Source: an uncultured Acetatifactor sp. (GTDB taxonomy: Bacteria > Bacillota > Clostridia > Lachnospirales > Lachnospiraceae). Taken from it: a stretch of DNA of 29,094 nt. The position numbers and the translations under genes are program-made. The DNA is taken from the NCBI GenBank assembly GCA_910585615.1, contig CAJUFO010000055.1, positions 1-29,094 of the forward strand. Direction: 5' to 3'. The notes below the pieces were generated by a model. It worked only from the letters and a program-made list of their open reading frames with translations, had not been told where the DNA came from and made no database searches. Below, piece by piece: positions 6,800 through 15,880 of this stretch (the first letter of the stretch is position 1; every line of letters starts with the position of its first letter).

Positions 6800-9232
6800 C
6801 TATTCTCCGGGGCTGTCCACCTGGTACTGTGCCAGGAAGTCCGCCTCGGACAGAATGGGGATTCCCAGCTCCTTGGCTTTCTTGTTCTTGGACGAATTGG
6901 ATGCCACATCATTGTTAATCAGGCAGGTGGTCTTGCCGGTGACGCTCCCCGTGACCTTGCCGCCCTTTTGCTCAATGGCCTCCTTTAGGTCGCTGCGGCT
7001 GGCGAATTTCTCCAGGGAGCCTGTGATGACGAAGCTTAGGCCGGACAGCGTCTGGCTGCCCTCCTCCACCTTGGGAATCTCAATCTCCAGCTCACCCACC
7101 AAATCCGCTATCTTCCGCAGATTATCTTCATCCCGCATATATCTCACAAAGGCTGTGGCGATGACCTCGCCCACACCGTCTATAGCGCTCAAGGTCTCCA
7201 CATCCGCCTCCTGCATGCGCTTTAAATCGTGGTCAAAGAAGCGGCAGAGCATCTTTGCGTTGGCAGAACCGATATTGGCAATGCCCAGGCCGTATATCAC
7301 TCTGGGCAGGGTGGTACGGCGGGCGCGCTCTATGCTGTCAATCAGGTTCTGATAGGACTTCTCGCCAAAGCCCTCCATCTCCACGATCCGCTCCCGGTAT
7401 CTGTCCAGATGGAAGAGGTCCGCGAACTCCTGGATGAATCCCATGTCGATGAACTTCTCCAGGGTGGCCTCCGACAGGCCGTCGATGTTCATGGCGTCAC
7501 GGCTGACGAAGAGGGTGAAAGCCTTGATCTGCTTGGCGGCGCATCTTACGTTGGTGCAGTAGAGGGACTGGACGTCATTTACCCGGCGTATTTCCGTTGC
7601 CCCGCCGCACACCGGGCAGACGGACGGAATCTCCACCAGCCTGTGGCCGCGCATGGCCAGCGCCGCCTCTACGGCCTCCGCTTTTTCCGCAGCATCTACC
7701 TCCGTGCCCTCCTCTTCTATGACCTGCTCATCATCTGCGGGAAGCTCCTGTCCTGTCGGAGTTTCCTTTCCTGTGGGCTGCTCTTCTCCCTCCCAAGCTT
7801 CCTTTCCTACAGGCTGCTCCTCTCCTACCGAGGTTCCCTTTCCTGTAGGCGGCTCTTCTCCTGCCGAAGCTTCTTTTCCTATAGGCTGCTCTCCTCCCGC
7901 AGGGCATCCCTCTTCCGCAGGCCGCTCTTCTTCTGCAAGCCGAATCTCTTCCCCGGCCCGGACATCCTCTGCCTGTGCCTGGGCCAGCAAATCCCTGGCC
8001 GTCAGGTTCTCCGCAATCTGCGGTATAATCATGTTCGCCTTGTACACGGTGATGCGGTCTCCGATTCCCAGATGCAGCCCCCGCAGGATGCTGATATTGT
8101 GGACCGAGGCCCTGCTCACCGTGGTACCCTCCAGCTCCACGGGCTCGAATATGGCCACCGGGTTGATTAGTCCCGTGCGGCTGGCGCTCCATTCGATTTC
8201 AAGGAGCCTGGTCTCCCGCAGCTCGTCTGCCCATTTGAAAGCAATGGAATTCCTGGGGAATTTCGCCGTCCTGCCCAAAGAACGCCCGTAGACGATGTCG
8301 TCGTAGACCAGCACCAGCCCGTCCGAGGGGATGTCGTAAGTCTCTATCTTTTTCTCGAAGCGCTCTACGGTATCCAGGATGTTCTCCTCCGTTACCAGAT
8401 AGTGCTCCACGGTCTCGAAGCCCTGCTCCTCCAGGAAACGGAACTGCGCCTCCACGGAATCGCCGATATCCGCGGTACTGCGCCTGTTCCTCTCCCAGGC
8501 ATCCCGCAGGCCTGGGGAATCCGCCTCCAGGCCCGCAGGTTCCGGCTTCCCCTCTGCCGCATCCCCGGAATCAGCTTCTCTGGCATCCACCAGCGCAAAG
8601 GCGTAGAACCGGACATTTCTCCTGGCCGTGATCTCATTGTTCAGCTGGCGCACGGAGCCGCTGCACAAGTTCCGGGGATTCTTGTACCTGGCGTCCGCAT
8701 CCTCGATTTCGTCATTTATTTTCTGAAAATCCGAATAGCTGATCACCGCTTCGCCCCGCAGCACCAGCTCTCCACGAAAGGGAATCTCCAGGGGGAGGTT
8801 CACGAATGTCCTCGCATTGTTGGTGATGACCTCCCCTATCTCTCCGTTCCCCCTGGTGACCGCCTTCTCCAGCTTTCCCTCCCGGTAGGTCAGGACGATG
8901 GTCAGGCCATCCAGCTTCCAGCTTAGGACCGCCGGATGCCCCTGGAGCCATTCCGCAAGCTCCTCCCTGCTCTTGGTCTTGTCCAGGGAAAGCATGGGGC
9001 TTTCGTGCCGCTCCTTGGGCAGCTCGTCCACAGCCTCGTACCCCACGCTCATCGTAGGGCTGTTGGCCAGCACCATGCCCGTCTCCCGCTCCAGGACTGC
9101 AAGCTCGTCATAAAGCGCATCGTACTCCCGATTGCTCATGATTTCCCTGTCCTGGGCGTAGTAAGCTTTCGAGGCCTCGCTCAGGGCCGCCACCAGATAT
9201 TTGATTCTTTCGATTTTCTCAGACTGCGTCAT
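6800..9232 (-). CDS. ligA: NAD-dependent DNA ligase LigA with a repeat-rich insertion
   Basis: This enzyme seals nicks during replication and repair using NAD+. Visible parts are the N-terminal NAD-binding region, the adenylation motif with the nucleophile Lys106 (SWKLDGL, where KxDG is expected), RGEAV at about 160, the OB fold ending near 410, a four-Cys zinc finger (C539, C542, C559, C564), helix-hairpin-helix repeats, and a C-terminal BRCT domain from about 731. At 810 residues it is about 140 longer than usual. The excess is a Glu/Gly/Pro-rich insertion at about 418-528 between the OB fold and the zinc finger, with four 12-residue repeats, and a smaller acidic insertion at about 218-258. 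GGATGG lies about 10 bases before the ATG. Confidence 0.95.
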   Translation of the reverse strand: MTQSEKIERIKYLVAALSEASKAYYAQDREIMSNREYDALYDELAVLERETGMVLANSPTMSVGYEAVDELPKERHESPMLSLDKTKSREELAEWLQGHPAVLSWKLDGLTIVLTYREGKLEKAVTRGNGEIGEVITNNARTFVNLPLEIPFRGELVLRGEAVISYSDFQKINDEIEDADARYKNPRNLCSGSVRQLNNEITARRNVRFYAFALVDAREADSGDAAEGKPEPAGLEADSPGLRDAWERNRRSTADIGDSVEAQFRFLEEQGFETVEHYLVTEENILDTVERFEKKIETYDIPSDGLVLVYDDIVYGRSLGRTAKFPRNSIAFKWADELRETRLLEIEWSASRTGLINPVAIFEPVELEGTTVSRASVHNISILRGLHLGIGDRITVYKANMIIPQIAENLTARDLLAQAQAEDVRAGEEIRLAEEERPAEEGCPAGGEQPIGKEASAGEEPPTGKGTSVGEEQPVGKEAWEGEEQPTGKETPTGQELPADDEQVIEEEGTEVDAAEKAEAVEAALAMRGHRLVEIPSVCPVCGGATEIRRVNDVQSLYCTNVRCAAKQIKAFTLFVSRDAMNIDGLSEATLEKFIDMGFIQEFADLFHLDRYRERIVEMEGFGEKSYQNLIDSIERARRTTLPRVIYGLGIANIGSANAKMLCRFFDHDLKRMQEADVETLSAIDGVGEVIATAFVRYMRDEDNLRKIADLVGELEIEIPKVEEGSQTLSGLSFVITGSLEKFASRSDLKEAIEQKGGKVTGSVTGKTTCLINNDVASNSSKNKKAKELGIPILSEADFLAQYQVDSPGE
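7754..7897 (-). repeat. Four 36-bp in-frame tandem repeats inside ligA
   Basis: Four consecutive 12-codon units encode GGEQPIGKEASA, GEEPPTGKGTSV, GEEQPVGKEAWE and GEEQPTGKETPT; a partial fifth starts GQELPADDEQ. The unit length is exact, so the reading frame is kept whatever the copy number. The units differ by several bases each, so this is not a recent perfect expansion. Confidence 0.85.
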
Positions 9233-9408
9233 ATTTCAACCATCCTTCTTTTTTGCTGCTGCGCGTCCTCCTGCGCCATGCCATAGACGGGCAAAGCCCC
9301 TCGTGTCCCATGAAAAGCTGCCGCAAGGCGCCGAGCGGCCTGCCAGGCCGGACAGCGCATGCCCTTTCCTGCCGCCCATGCCATAGAGCTGTAAGCAGGC
9401 CCGCTCCC

Positions 9409-10119
9409 TCACAGGCCGCAGTCCCGGCAGAGCCGCTCCACATCCTCCCTGCCCAGCTCCCGGTATTCCCCGGGCTTTAGGTTCCCCAGGGTCACATGCA
9501 TCACCCGGACACGCTTCAGGGCCCGCACATGGTAGTCGTAGGCTCTGCACATCCGTTTGATCTGCCGGTTCACCCCCTGGGTCAGCACCATGCGGAAGGT
9601 GAATCTGCTCACCTGCTCCACCCAGCACTCCCTGGTGGTGATGTCCAGCTCCTCCAGGTACACGCCCCCTGCCAGCTTCTCCAGGAATTCCGCCGTGATT
9701 TCCTTATTGACCCGCACCAGGTACTCCTTCTCATGGCGGTTGGCCCCCTTCATCATGGCCTGAATCAGGTCGCCGTCATTGGTAAGCAGCAGAAGCCCTT
9801 CCGAGTCCTTGTCCAGCCGCCCCGCGTAAGTGACCCGCACCGGATAGTCCACCAGGTCGGACACGATCCGCTCCGCGTGGCGGTCCTTTTCCGTACAGGT
9901 CACCCCCAGGGGCTTATAGAATGCCAGCACCACAGTCTCCTGCCCGGGGCTCACCCGCCTGCCGGACACAAGCACCTCGTCACCGTCCCCCACTGCCATG
10001 CCCGGCAGCGCCGTCCGGCCGTTTACCAGCACCTGCCCCTTCTCTATCAGTTTATCCGCATCCCTCCTGGAACAGACGCCGCAGTGGGCCAGATATTTGT
10101 TCAATCTCATTTGCTCCAT
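9409..10119 (-). CDS. rluF: 23S rRNA pseudouridine synthase, RluF-like
   Basis: The 236-residue protein has an S4 RNA-binding domain at the N-terminus (MRLNKYLAHCGVCSRRDAD) followed by the RsuA/RluB/E/F catalytic domain. The catalytic Asp is at 103 in AGRLDKDSEGLLLLT. The late motif GVNRQIKRMC and the overall order fit RluF, which modifies U2604 of 23S rRNA in Escherichia coli; RluB cannot be fully excluded. The start at 10119 is preferred because the S4 domain begins there and AAAGG lies 7 bases upstream. The longer frame from 10263 adds 48 residues with no family match. There are 176 bases between its stop and ligA, with no clear promoter. Confidence 0.85.
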   Translation of the reverse strand: MEQMRLNKYLAHCGVCSRRDADKLIEKGQVLVNGRTALPGMAVGDGDEVLVSGRRVSPGQETVVLAFYKPLGVTCTEKDRHAERIVSDLVDYPVRVTYAGRLDKDSEGLLLLTNDGDLIQAMMKGANRHEKEYLVRVNKEITAEFLEKLAGGVYLEELDITTRECWVEQVSRFTFRMVLTQGVNRQIKRMCRAYDYHVRALKRVRVMHVTLGNLKPGEYRELGREDVERLCRDCGL

Positions 10120-10335
10120 ACTTTTACCTTTCCAAAACTTTCCCGGCACAGGCCCACAGGCAGCCTGCCTCCGGACTGGCATGCTGCACGGCCGGGCTCC
10201 TGTCCTTCCATATGGGCTGACAGACGGCCGCTGTCCTGCCTGGGCCCCTGCCAGGCCAGTCACTTGCCATGTCTGGAAGCGCTGCCCAAAATCGGAATCC
10301 CTGCCTGGATTGGCCGCCCGGTGGCAGCTTCCCTG

Positions 10336-11295
10336 TCATTCCAGACTCTGCACCTTCGGAATCCCGTCCCCTTCCCGCAGACCTGTCTTCGCCATCCTGT
10401 CCGCCAGTTCATTATAATACACATTGGTGTGGGCCGCCACCTTTCGGAAGGAAATCCCGATGCTTTTTTTCCATTCCCGCATGGCGGCGGCATATTTCTG
10501 GGTCAGCTCCGTCTTGGAGCGCCAGGCGCCGGTGACCCATTTTTCGATGCCCTCGTAGTCATAGCACAGCTCCACCGCGGTAAATCCACTGCGCATGGCG
10601 GTCTTCACCGCATACATGGCTCCCAGCATCTCCCCGGTCACGTTCCTGTGCTGCAGGGACCGGGCATTGTCCCCATTCCCATATTCCGTATATATTTTAC
10701 CGTCAGGCAGTATGAAGACACAGCCGAAGGCGTATTTTTTCAGGGAATTGTCATAGCTGCCGTCCACGTAGGCCAGCAGCGTCCCGGCGGCGGGAACCTC
10801 GTCCCCGTCCCGCACGAAGCCCTGCTCTCCCCTGCCTGAGCCTACCTCCGCTGCGCCCTCGCCGCTTCCGCCGCCATCGGCCTTCCCTTTCCGGCGGACG
10901 GCATGCCCCCTGCTTTTGCCGCACTTCTCCGCCGCCCTGGAATGCCCTGCGCCTTTTATGTTTTCTCTACCGCTGTTTTTCTTCAGGGATTCCGCTGCGT
11001 CCCCGCCGCTTCCTCCGTCCGGTCCCCCCGAATCCGGAATCTGCTCCAGCAGGGGGCCGCCGTTCCCTGTCCCCTGCCCCGGAGCCTTCGCCCGCGCACC
11101 GGAACCGCTCCTTCCCCCGGAAATCTTCCCTGTCCCGGGCGCAAGCCCCAGATAGCCCTCAGCCTCCTCCAGCCCGGGAAAACCCTTGTACACCGCGCCG
11201 GGATATCCCTCCACGGATGCCCTGCACTCCTCCCAGCTTTGGAAGATGCCCGTGGACTTCCCTTTTTTTACCGCATAATATTTCTTCGCCGCCAT
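10336..11295 (-). CDS. rnhA: Ribonuclease H with viroplasmin-like N-terminal domain
   Basis: The 319-residue protein removes RNA from RNA-DNA hybrids. Residues 5-50 form the small viroplasmin (Cauli_VI) domain that binds hybrids (YYAVKKGKSTGIFQSWEEC, VYKGFPGLEEAEGYL). A Gly/Ser/Lys-rich linker of about 110 residues follows. The RNase H fold covers about 172-310, with the acidic residues D178 (AYVDGS), E222 (TGEMLGA), D246 (CYDYEG) and D299 (NELADRM) in order. The linker is long for the family and has low complexity. The gene starts 19 bases after the nhaC stop and is likely in one transcript with it. A gap of 216 bases without an obvious signal separates it from rluF. Confidence 0.9.
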   Translation of the reverse strand: MAAKKYYAVKKGKSTGIFQSWEECRASVEGYPGAVYKGFPGLEEAEGYLGLAPGTGKISGGRSGSGARAKAPGQGTGNGGPLLEQIPDSGGPDGGSGGDAAESLKKNSGRENIKGAGHSRAAEKCGKSRGHAVRRKGKADGGGSGEGAAEVGSGRGEQGFVRDGDEVPAAGTLLAYVDGSYDNSLKKYAFGCVFILPDGKIYTEYGNGDNARSLQHRNVTGEMLGAMYAVKTAMRSGFTAVELCYDYEGIEKWVTGAWRSKTELTQKYAAAMREWKKSIGISFRKVAAHTNVYYNELADRMAKTGLREGDGIPKVQSLE

Positions 11296-11314
11296 CCGCC
11301 CGCTCCCGCCTTTC

Positions 11315-12676
11315 CTATCGCTTCCTGCCGTATCCCGTGACGATTGCCACCAGCAGGATCACCAGCATACAGATGGAATAATAGTTCACGAAAGGCACCG
11401 ACGCCGGAGCCACGGCAAAGCCCTCCCCGAACTGGGCGGACTGCTGGGCCGGAATCACGCAGTGCACCGTCCATGGCGCCAGGAAGCAGAACACGCAGCC
11501 CGTGCAGTCCAGGAGATTTGCCCGGCGGTATCTGTCCACCCCGGCCTTCTCCCCGATGTCGTTCACCAGGTCGCCCAGGGCCACGATTGCCACGGAAATC
11601 ACCCCCGTCACCATGCTCAGGATTCCCGTGGACAGGACGATGGTGGCCTCCGCGCTTCGCTCCTTTTTCGCAAAACGGGACAAAAGCGCCCCCACATCCT
11701 CGAACAGGCCGCTGCATTCCAGCACGCCCAGCAGGGAGAACACCGCTATCAGCATGGCCACCGTCCCCGCCGTGCCCGTGATGGACGAGATGATCAGGCC
11801 CTCCACGGAAAATCCCCCGGGGAACGCCACAAGGTCGCTTACCTGATAGATTCCGAACACCAGCCCTGCCGCTATCCCCGCCAGGATCCCGCAAGACAGG
11901 GCCGTAATCAAATGTTTCCGCAACAGACAGAGCACGATGATGGCCACGGGCACAATCAGCATCACAAGGCTCACGGGCTTCGCCACCGCCTCCGTCCCGT
12001 CGATCGCCGCGCCTGTGCCTGTATCCCCGGCGAAGAGCAGGAAGAGCACCAGCGCCCCCGCAGCTGCAGGCAGGCTGTAGCGCATCCTGGTCTTCACCAC
12101 CGTCCCCAGATCCGCATGCTGGGTGGTGGAAGACGCAATCGTCGTATCCGAGATGGGCCCCAGGTTATCGCCGAAGGCCGCCCCCGACACAATGGCCCCG
12201 ATCATGAATTCCGGCGACGCCCCCGCCATCACGCCCACCGGGAACAGGATGGGAATCACCACGAAGTAAGTGCCCACCGAGGTGCCCGTGGCAAAGGCCA
12301 GCAGGCAGGTGATGAGAAAGGTGGCTGCCACGAAAAGTCTGCCGGTAAACCCTGCCGCCACCACGTAAGCCGCAATGGTCTGCACCGCGCCGCTGGAGGA
12401 GATCAGCTTGCCGGAGACCGCCGCCAGAATCACCGACAGCACGATCACAGCGAACATGGGCTTGCCCAGCCCGTACACCAGCGCCTCCCCGTAGGCCTTC
12501 TCGTCCCTGGCAAACAGGACGCCTGCCACCAGCGCGGCGAAGAACGCGATCACGTATCCGTTCACATTGGACTGGCTGAACGCCGCCCAGGCTATCATGG
12601 CTGCCGCTGTCAACAGCGGGATCGCTCTTCCGAAGCCGCCCAGATAAAATTCCACTTTTTTCGGTCTGTTCCCCAT
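11315..12676 (-). CDS. nhaC: Na+/H+ antiporter of the NhaC family
   Basis: The 453-residue integral membrane protein has about ten or more hydrophobic segments. It shows the signature stretches of the NhaC group (ATGTSVGTYFVVIPI and AAFGDNLGPISDTTIASSTT). Family members exchange sodium for protons across the cytoplasmic membrane; some relatives exchange organic acids with amines, so the substrate is not certain. ATG 12676 is preceded by GAGGGAGG at good spacing. The longer frame from 12751 overlaps the promoter and is rejected. It reads away from the chemoreceptor gene, from its own promoter. Confidence 0.85.
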   Translation of the reverse strand: MGNRPKKVEFYLGGFGRAIPLLTAAAMIAWAAFSQSNVNGYVIAFFAALVAGVLFARDEKAYGEALVYGLGKPMFAVIVLSVILAAVSGKLISSSGAVQTIAAYVVAAGFTGRLFVAATFLITCLLAFATGTSVGTYFVVIPILFPVGVMAGASPEFMIGAIVSGAAFGDNLGPISDTTIASSTTQHADLGTVVKTRMRYSLPAAAGALVLFLLFAGDTGTGAAIDGTEAVAKPVSLVMLIVPVAIIVLCLLRKHLITALSCGILAGIAAGLVFGIYQVSDLVAFPGGFSVEGLIISSITGTAGTVAMLIAVFSLLGVLECSGLFEDVGALLSRFAKKERSAEATIVLSTGILSMVTGVISVAIVALGDLVNDIGEKAGVDRYRRANLLDCTGCVFCFLAPWTVHCVIPAQQSAQFGEGFAVAPASVPFVNYYSICMLVILLVAIVTGYGRKR

Positions 12677-12722
12677 ATTTCCTCCCTCTATCCGTTCCGA
12701 ATCATGTTTGTCAATATGTTCT

Positions 12723-12751
12723 ATTTTAACGGCCCGGCCTGTGCCTGTCAA
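12723..12751 (-). promoter_or_regulatory. Promoter of nhaC
   Basis: TTGACA (minus strand, 12746-12751), 17 bases, then TAAAAT (12723-12728): a full -35 consensus and a 5/6 -10 box. Transcription would start about 40 bases before the nhaC start codon. The remaining bases between 12752 and 12996 show no gene. Confidence 0.75.
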
Positions 12752-12996
12752 ATGATTCTTTTCCCAAAAAATCCGGCCATGTCCATGGAAAGTCCACAGT
12801 CATGACCGGAAACGTCAGAATATTCTGTTCACTGTCTTTTCCAGCGCCATTCCCCGGAATACAGGCCGGGCGAACCAGGCAAGTTGCGTTTTTACGATAC
12901 CTCTCCAGTTTACCATATTTCCGCCCCAGCAACAACGGCACAGCCGCCCGCTTTCCTTATGTAAATTTATCCAGCATAAATTATCCGAAAAAGAGT

Positions 12997-13024
12997 TTGC
13001 AAAAAACGGAAACTACTGTATAAT
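12997..13024 (+). promoter_or_regulatory. Promoter of the chemoreceptor gene
   Basis: TTGCAA (12997-13002), 16 bases, then TATAAT (13019-13024), about 38 bases before the ATG. This is a good sigma-A-like promoter rather than a flagellar sigma-D one (no TAAA...GCCGATAA pattern seen). Confidence 0.75.
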
Positions 13025-13062
13025 AAAGGAAGGCGATTATCCTAAAGAAAGAGAGAAAAGAT

Positions 13063-14412
13063 ATGGCCATTGGAAAAAAGAAAAAAGTACTGATGCAGGC
13101 TGTCTCGAAGCTGAAAGCAGCCGACTACTCCGCGGAGCCGGAGCTGAATGGCATCTACGAAAGGCTGGCCGGCGGGCGGAAGCAGTTCGCGGAGCTGTTC
13201 GAGAAAAATATCAAAGCGGTCATGCAGATCAGCTCGCTGGATCTGACCATGCAGCATCAGACGGACAAAATCATCGACATCTCCCAGCAGGTGACGAATG
13301 CCACGGAGACCATTTTCGGCTCTGCTGTGGGGGCTGCCAGCAACCAGCATGAGGAGCTGGCCAATACCATCGTCAGCGTCTCCGGCGAGACGGATGACGT
13401 GTATCAGAAAATCGAAGCAGGCCAGCAGGAGTTGACCTCCATCAAGGACCTCTCCCAGCAGACCATCGAAGCTTCCCGGGAAATGCAGAAGAACATGGAC
13501 GAACTGTTCGGCATCATCGACCACATCAGCGGAATCATCTCCGGCATCGGCAATATCTCCATGCAGACCAATCTGCTGGCGCTGAACGCTTCCGTGGAGG
13601 CCGCCAGGGCCGGTGAGGCAGGAAAGGGCTTCGCCGTGGTCGCCAATGAGATCAGGGAGCTTTCCCAGGAGACCCAGCAGCTCACCTCCGGCATGGAGGA
13701 TTTCGTGAAGAGCATGAAGGATGCCTCCAAGAAGAGCATCGAGAGCGCCAACGGCACTATCGAGTCCCTGGCCTCCATGTCCGACAGGATCAAGCATGTA
13801 TGGGCCCTGAACGATGAGAACCATGCCGCCGTGTCCAGAATCAACGATTCTGTAAGTTCCCTGGCTGCCGTCAGCGAGGAAATCAGCAGCTCTATGACCG
13901 AGATGCAGAATCAGTTGCGGGAAAGCTCTGATTTCATGCGCTCCGTGGGGGACGATCTGCGGCAGGCCACCCAGCCCGTGGTGGATATCGAGAAAATCCT
14001 GGATGAGACGGTACGGCAGATGGGCGAGATGTCCCACGATGCCTTCTACCATCTGGAGGACGCGGAATTTGCCCAGTACATGCGCTCCGCCATCTCCTCC
14101 CACAATGCCTGGCTGGCCAATTTGAAGAAGATGGTCTACTCCCAGCAGGTCATGCCCCTGCAGCTGGATTCCTCCAAGTGCGGATTCGGGCATTTCTACC
14201 ATGCCATGACGCCGGACATCCCCGACATCGTGCCCATATGGAAGGGGCTGGGGCCCAAGCACCAGAAGTTCCATAAATACGGCGCTTCTGCCATCAATGC
14301 CCTCAATGCCGGCAGGTACACGGAGGCGGAACAGGTCTACCGCGAAGCCGAGACTTACTCCAAAAGCCTGATTGCGGACATGAACCGCATCCTGAAGGCC
14401 CTCGGCGAATAG
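13063..14412 (+). CDS. Soluble methyl-accepting chemotaxis protein with C-terminal zinc-binding (CZB) domain
   Basis: The 449-residue protein has no membrane segment. A coiled-coil signalling domain covers about 60-320, with the conserved hairpin tip (NLLALNASVEAARAGEAGKG, about 170-189) that contacts CheA and CheW. The C-terminus, about 340-440, is a CZB domain with the expected ligands H347 (SHNAW), C373 (KCGFGHFY), H400 and H404 (KHQKFH). CZB receptors in other bacteria bind zinc very tightly and respond to zinc or hypochlorous acid. It probably signals from the cytoplasm. No che or flagellar genes are in the window. It ends about 57 bases before a strong terminator. Confidence 0.93.
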   Translation: MAIGKKKKVLMQAVSKLKAADYSAEPELNGIYERLAGGRKQFAELFEKNIKAVMQISSLDLTMQHQTDKIIDISQQVTNATETIFGSAVGAASNQHEELANTIVSVSGETDDVYQKIEAGQQELTSIKDLSQQTIEASREMQKNMDELFGIIDHISGIISGIGNISMQTNLLALNASVEAARAGEAGKGFAVVANEIRELSQETQQLTSGMEDFVKSMKDASKKSIESANGTIESLASMSDRIKHVWALNDENHAAVSRINDSVSSLAAVSEEISSSMTEMQNQLRESSDFMRSVGDDLRQATQPVVDIEKILDETVRQMGEMSHDAFYHLEDAEFAQYMRSAISSHNAWLANLKKMVYSQQVMPLQLDSSKCGFGHFYHAMTPDIPDIVPIWKGLGPKHQKFHKYGASAINALNAGRYTEAEQVYREAETYSKSLIADMNRILKALGE

Positions 14413-14468
14413 GCGGGACGGACATAGGACAGATATAGGATGAACATAGGATAGAAACAGGATACAAG

Positions 14469-14501
14469 CAGCCCGGGAACTCTCCGTTCCCGGGCTGTTT
14501 T
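14469..14501 (+). terminator. Intrinsic terminator after the chemoreceptor gene
   Basis: A perfect 12-bp stem (CAGCCCGGGAAC with GTTCCCGGGCTG), a 5-base loop, then TTTT. It lies between convergent genes and may also slow transcripts coming from gdhA, although the T run is on the plus side only. Confidence 0.9.
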
Positions 14502-14508
14502 GCTTATC

Positions 14509-15852
14509 CTATACCACGCCCTGCGCCGTCATGGCCTCCGCCACCTTTAAGAACCCTGCGATATTGGCTCCCGCCACATAGTTTCCTTCCATTCCGTACT
14601 TCTTCGCCGCATCGTCCAGGTTGTGGAAGATGTTCACCATGATGCCCTGCAGCTTGGAGTCCACTTCCTCGAAGGTCCAGCTCAGGCGCTCGCTGTTCTG
14701 GCTCATCTCCAGGGCGGAGGTGGCCACGCCGCCTGCATTTGCCGCCTTGCCGGGGCAGAACAGGACGCCGTTCTTCTGCAGGTACTCGGTAGCCTCCAGG
14801 GTGGTAGGCATGTTCGCGCCCTCAGCCACCGCAAAGCATCCGTTGGCCACCAGGGTCTTCGCGTCCTCCAGATCCAGCTCGTTCTGGGTGGCGCAGGGAA
14901 GAGCGATGTCGCACTTCACCGTCCACACATTGCTGCCAGGCGCACACTCATGGTACTGGGCGCTGGGCCTTGCGGCCGCGTACTCGGTGAGCCTTGCCCG
15001 CTTCACTTCCTTTACCTCTTTCAGGAGCGCCACGTCAATCCCCTCCGAATCGTAGATCCACCCGGTGGAATCGGAGCAGGTTACAGGCTTGGCACCCAGC
15101 TGCTGGGCTTTCTGGATGGCGTAGATGGCCACATTGCCCGCGCCGGACACCGCCACGGTCTTGCCTGCGATATCCTTGCCATTGCACTTAAGCATCTCCT
15201 CCGTCAGGTACAGCAGGCCGTAGCCGGTAGCCTCCGTCCTGGCCAGGGATCCGCCGTAGCTTAAGCCCTTGCCCGTGAGCACGCCCTCGTACAGGCCGGT
15301 GAGCCTCTTGTACTGGCCGTACATAAAGCCGATTTCCCTGGCGCCTGTGCCGATGTCGCCTGCCGGCACATCTGTATCAGCGCCGATGTACTTGTGGAGC
15401 TCTGTCATGAAGCTCTGGCAGAAAGCCATCACCTCTCTGTCCGACTTGCCCTTGGGGTCGAAGTCGCAGCCGCCCTTGCCGCCGCCGATCGGAAGGCCTG
15501 TCAGGGAATTCTTGAAGATCTGCTCGAATCCAAGGAACTTGATGATCCCCAAGTTCACGCTGGGATGCAGCCTCAGTCCCCCCTTGTAGGGCCCGATGGC
15601 GGAGTTGAACTGTACGCGAAAGCCATTGTTCACCTGTACCTGTCCCTTGTCGTCCACCCAGGGCACCCGGAAGAGCAGCTGGCGCTCCGGCGTCACAATC
15701 CTCTCCAGCAGCGCGTCCCTGCGGTACTTCTCCTCATTCGCCTCGATCACCACGCGAAGGGATTCCAGAACTTCTTTGACAGCCTGATGGAACTCAGGTT
15801 GGGCGGGATTCTTGGCCACTACCAGCTCATAGACCTCATCAACATATGACAT
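14509..15852 (-). CDS. gdhA: NADP-dependent glutamate dehydrogenase
   Basis: The 447-residue protein makes glutamate from 2-oxoglutarate and ammonium in the cytoplasm. It covers the whole family, with the substrate site GPYKGGLRLHPSVN (about 87-100), the catalytic Lys126 in GLPIGGGKGG, and the nucleotide-binding loop VSGAGNVAIYA at about 236. The residues after the second strand (CSDSTG) favour NADP(H), as in the 440-450-residue hexameric biosynthetic enzymes. ATG 15852 has GAGGAGG just upstream. The gene has its own promoter and a leader of about 95 bases that contains an intrinsic terminator, so expression may be set by attenuation. Confidence 0.95.
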   Translation of the reverse strand: MSYVDEVYELVVAKNPAQPEFHQAVKEVLESLRVVIEANEEKYRRDALLERIVTPERQLLFRVPWVDDKGQVQVNNGFRVQFNSAIGPYKGGLRLHPSVNLGIIKFLGFEQIFKNSLTGLPIGGGKGGCDFDPKGKSDREVMAFCQSFMTELHKYIGADTDVPAGDIGTGAREIGFMYGQYKRLTGLYEGVLTGKGLSYGGSLARTEATGYGLLYLTEEMLKCNGKDIAGKTVAVSGAGNVAIYAIQKAQQLGAKPVTCSDSTGWIYDSEGIDVALLKEVKEVKRARLTEYAAARPSAQYHECAPGSNVWTVKCDIALPCATQNELDLEDAKTLVANGCFAVAEGANMPTTLEATEYLQKNGVLFCPGKAANAGGVATSALEMSQNSERLSWTFEEVDSKLQGIMVNIFHNLDDAAKKYGMEGNYVAGANIAGFLKVAEAMTAQGVV

Positions 15853-15880
15853 TGCATCATCCTCCTCTTTCTTTTCTATG

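Noticed and set aside
7754..7897. CRISPR-like regular repeats
   Set aside because: The repeats are contiguous without spacers, lie in frame inside ligA and encode a protein repeat. No cas gene is near.
9233..9408. Repeated TCTATGGCATGG motif between rluF and ligA
   Set aside because: There are only two copies about 100 bases apart in GC-rich intergenic DNA, with no dyad or promoter context. I could not attach a role.
14413..14468. Short degenerate repeats of ATAGGA after the chemoreceptor gene
   Set aside because: A few imperfect copies occur in a 56-base gap before the terminator. This looks like simple sequence drift rather than a functional array.
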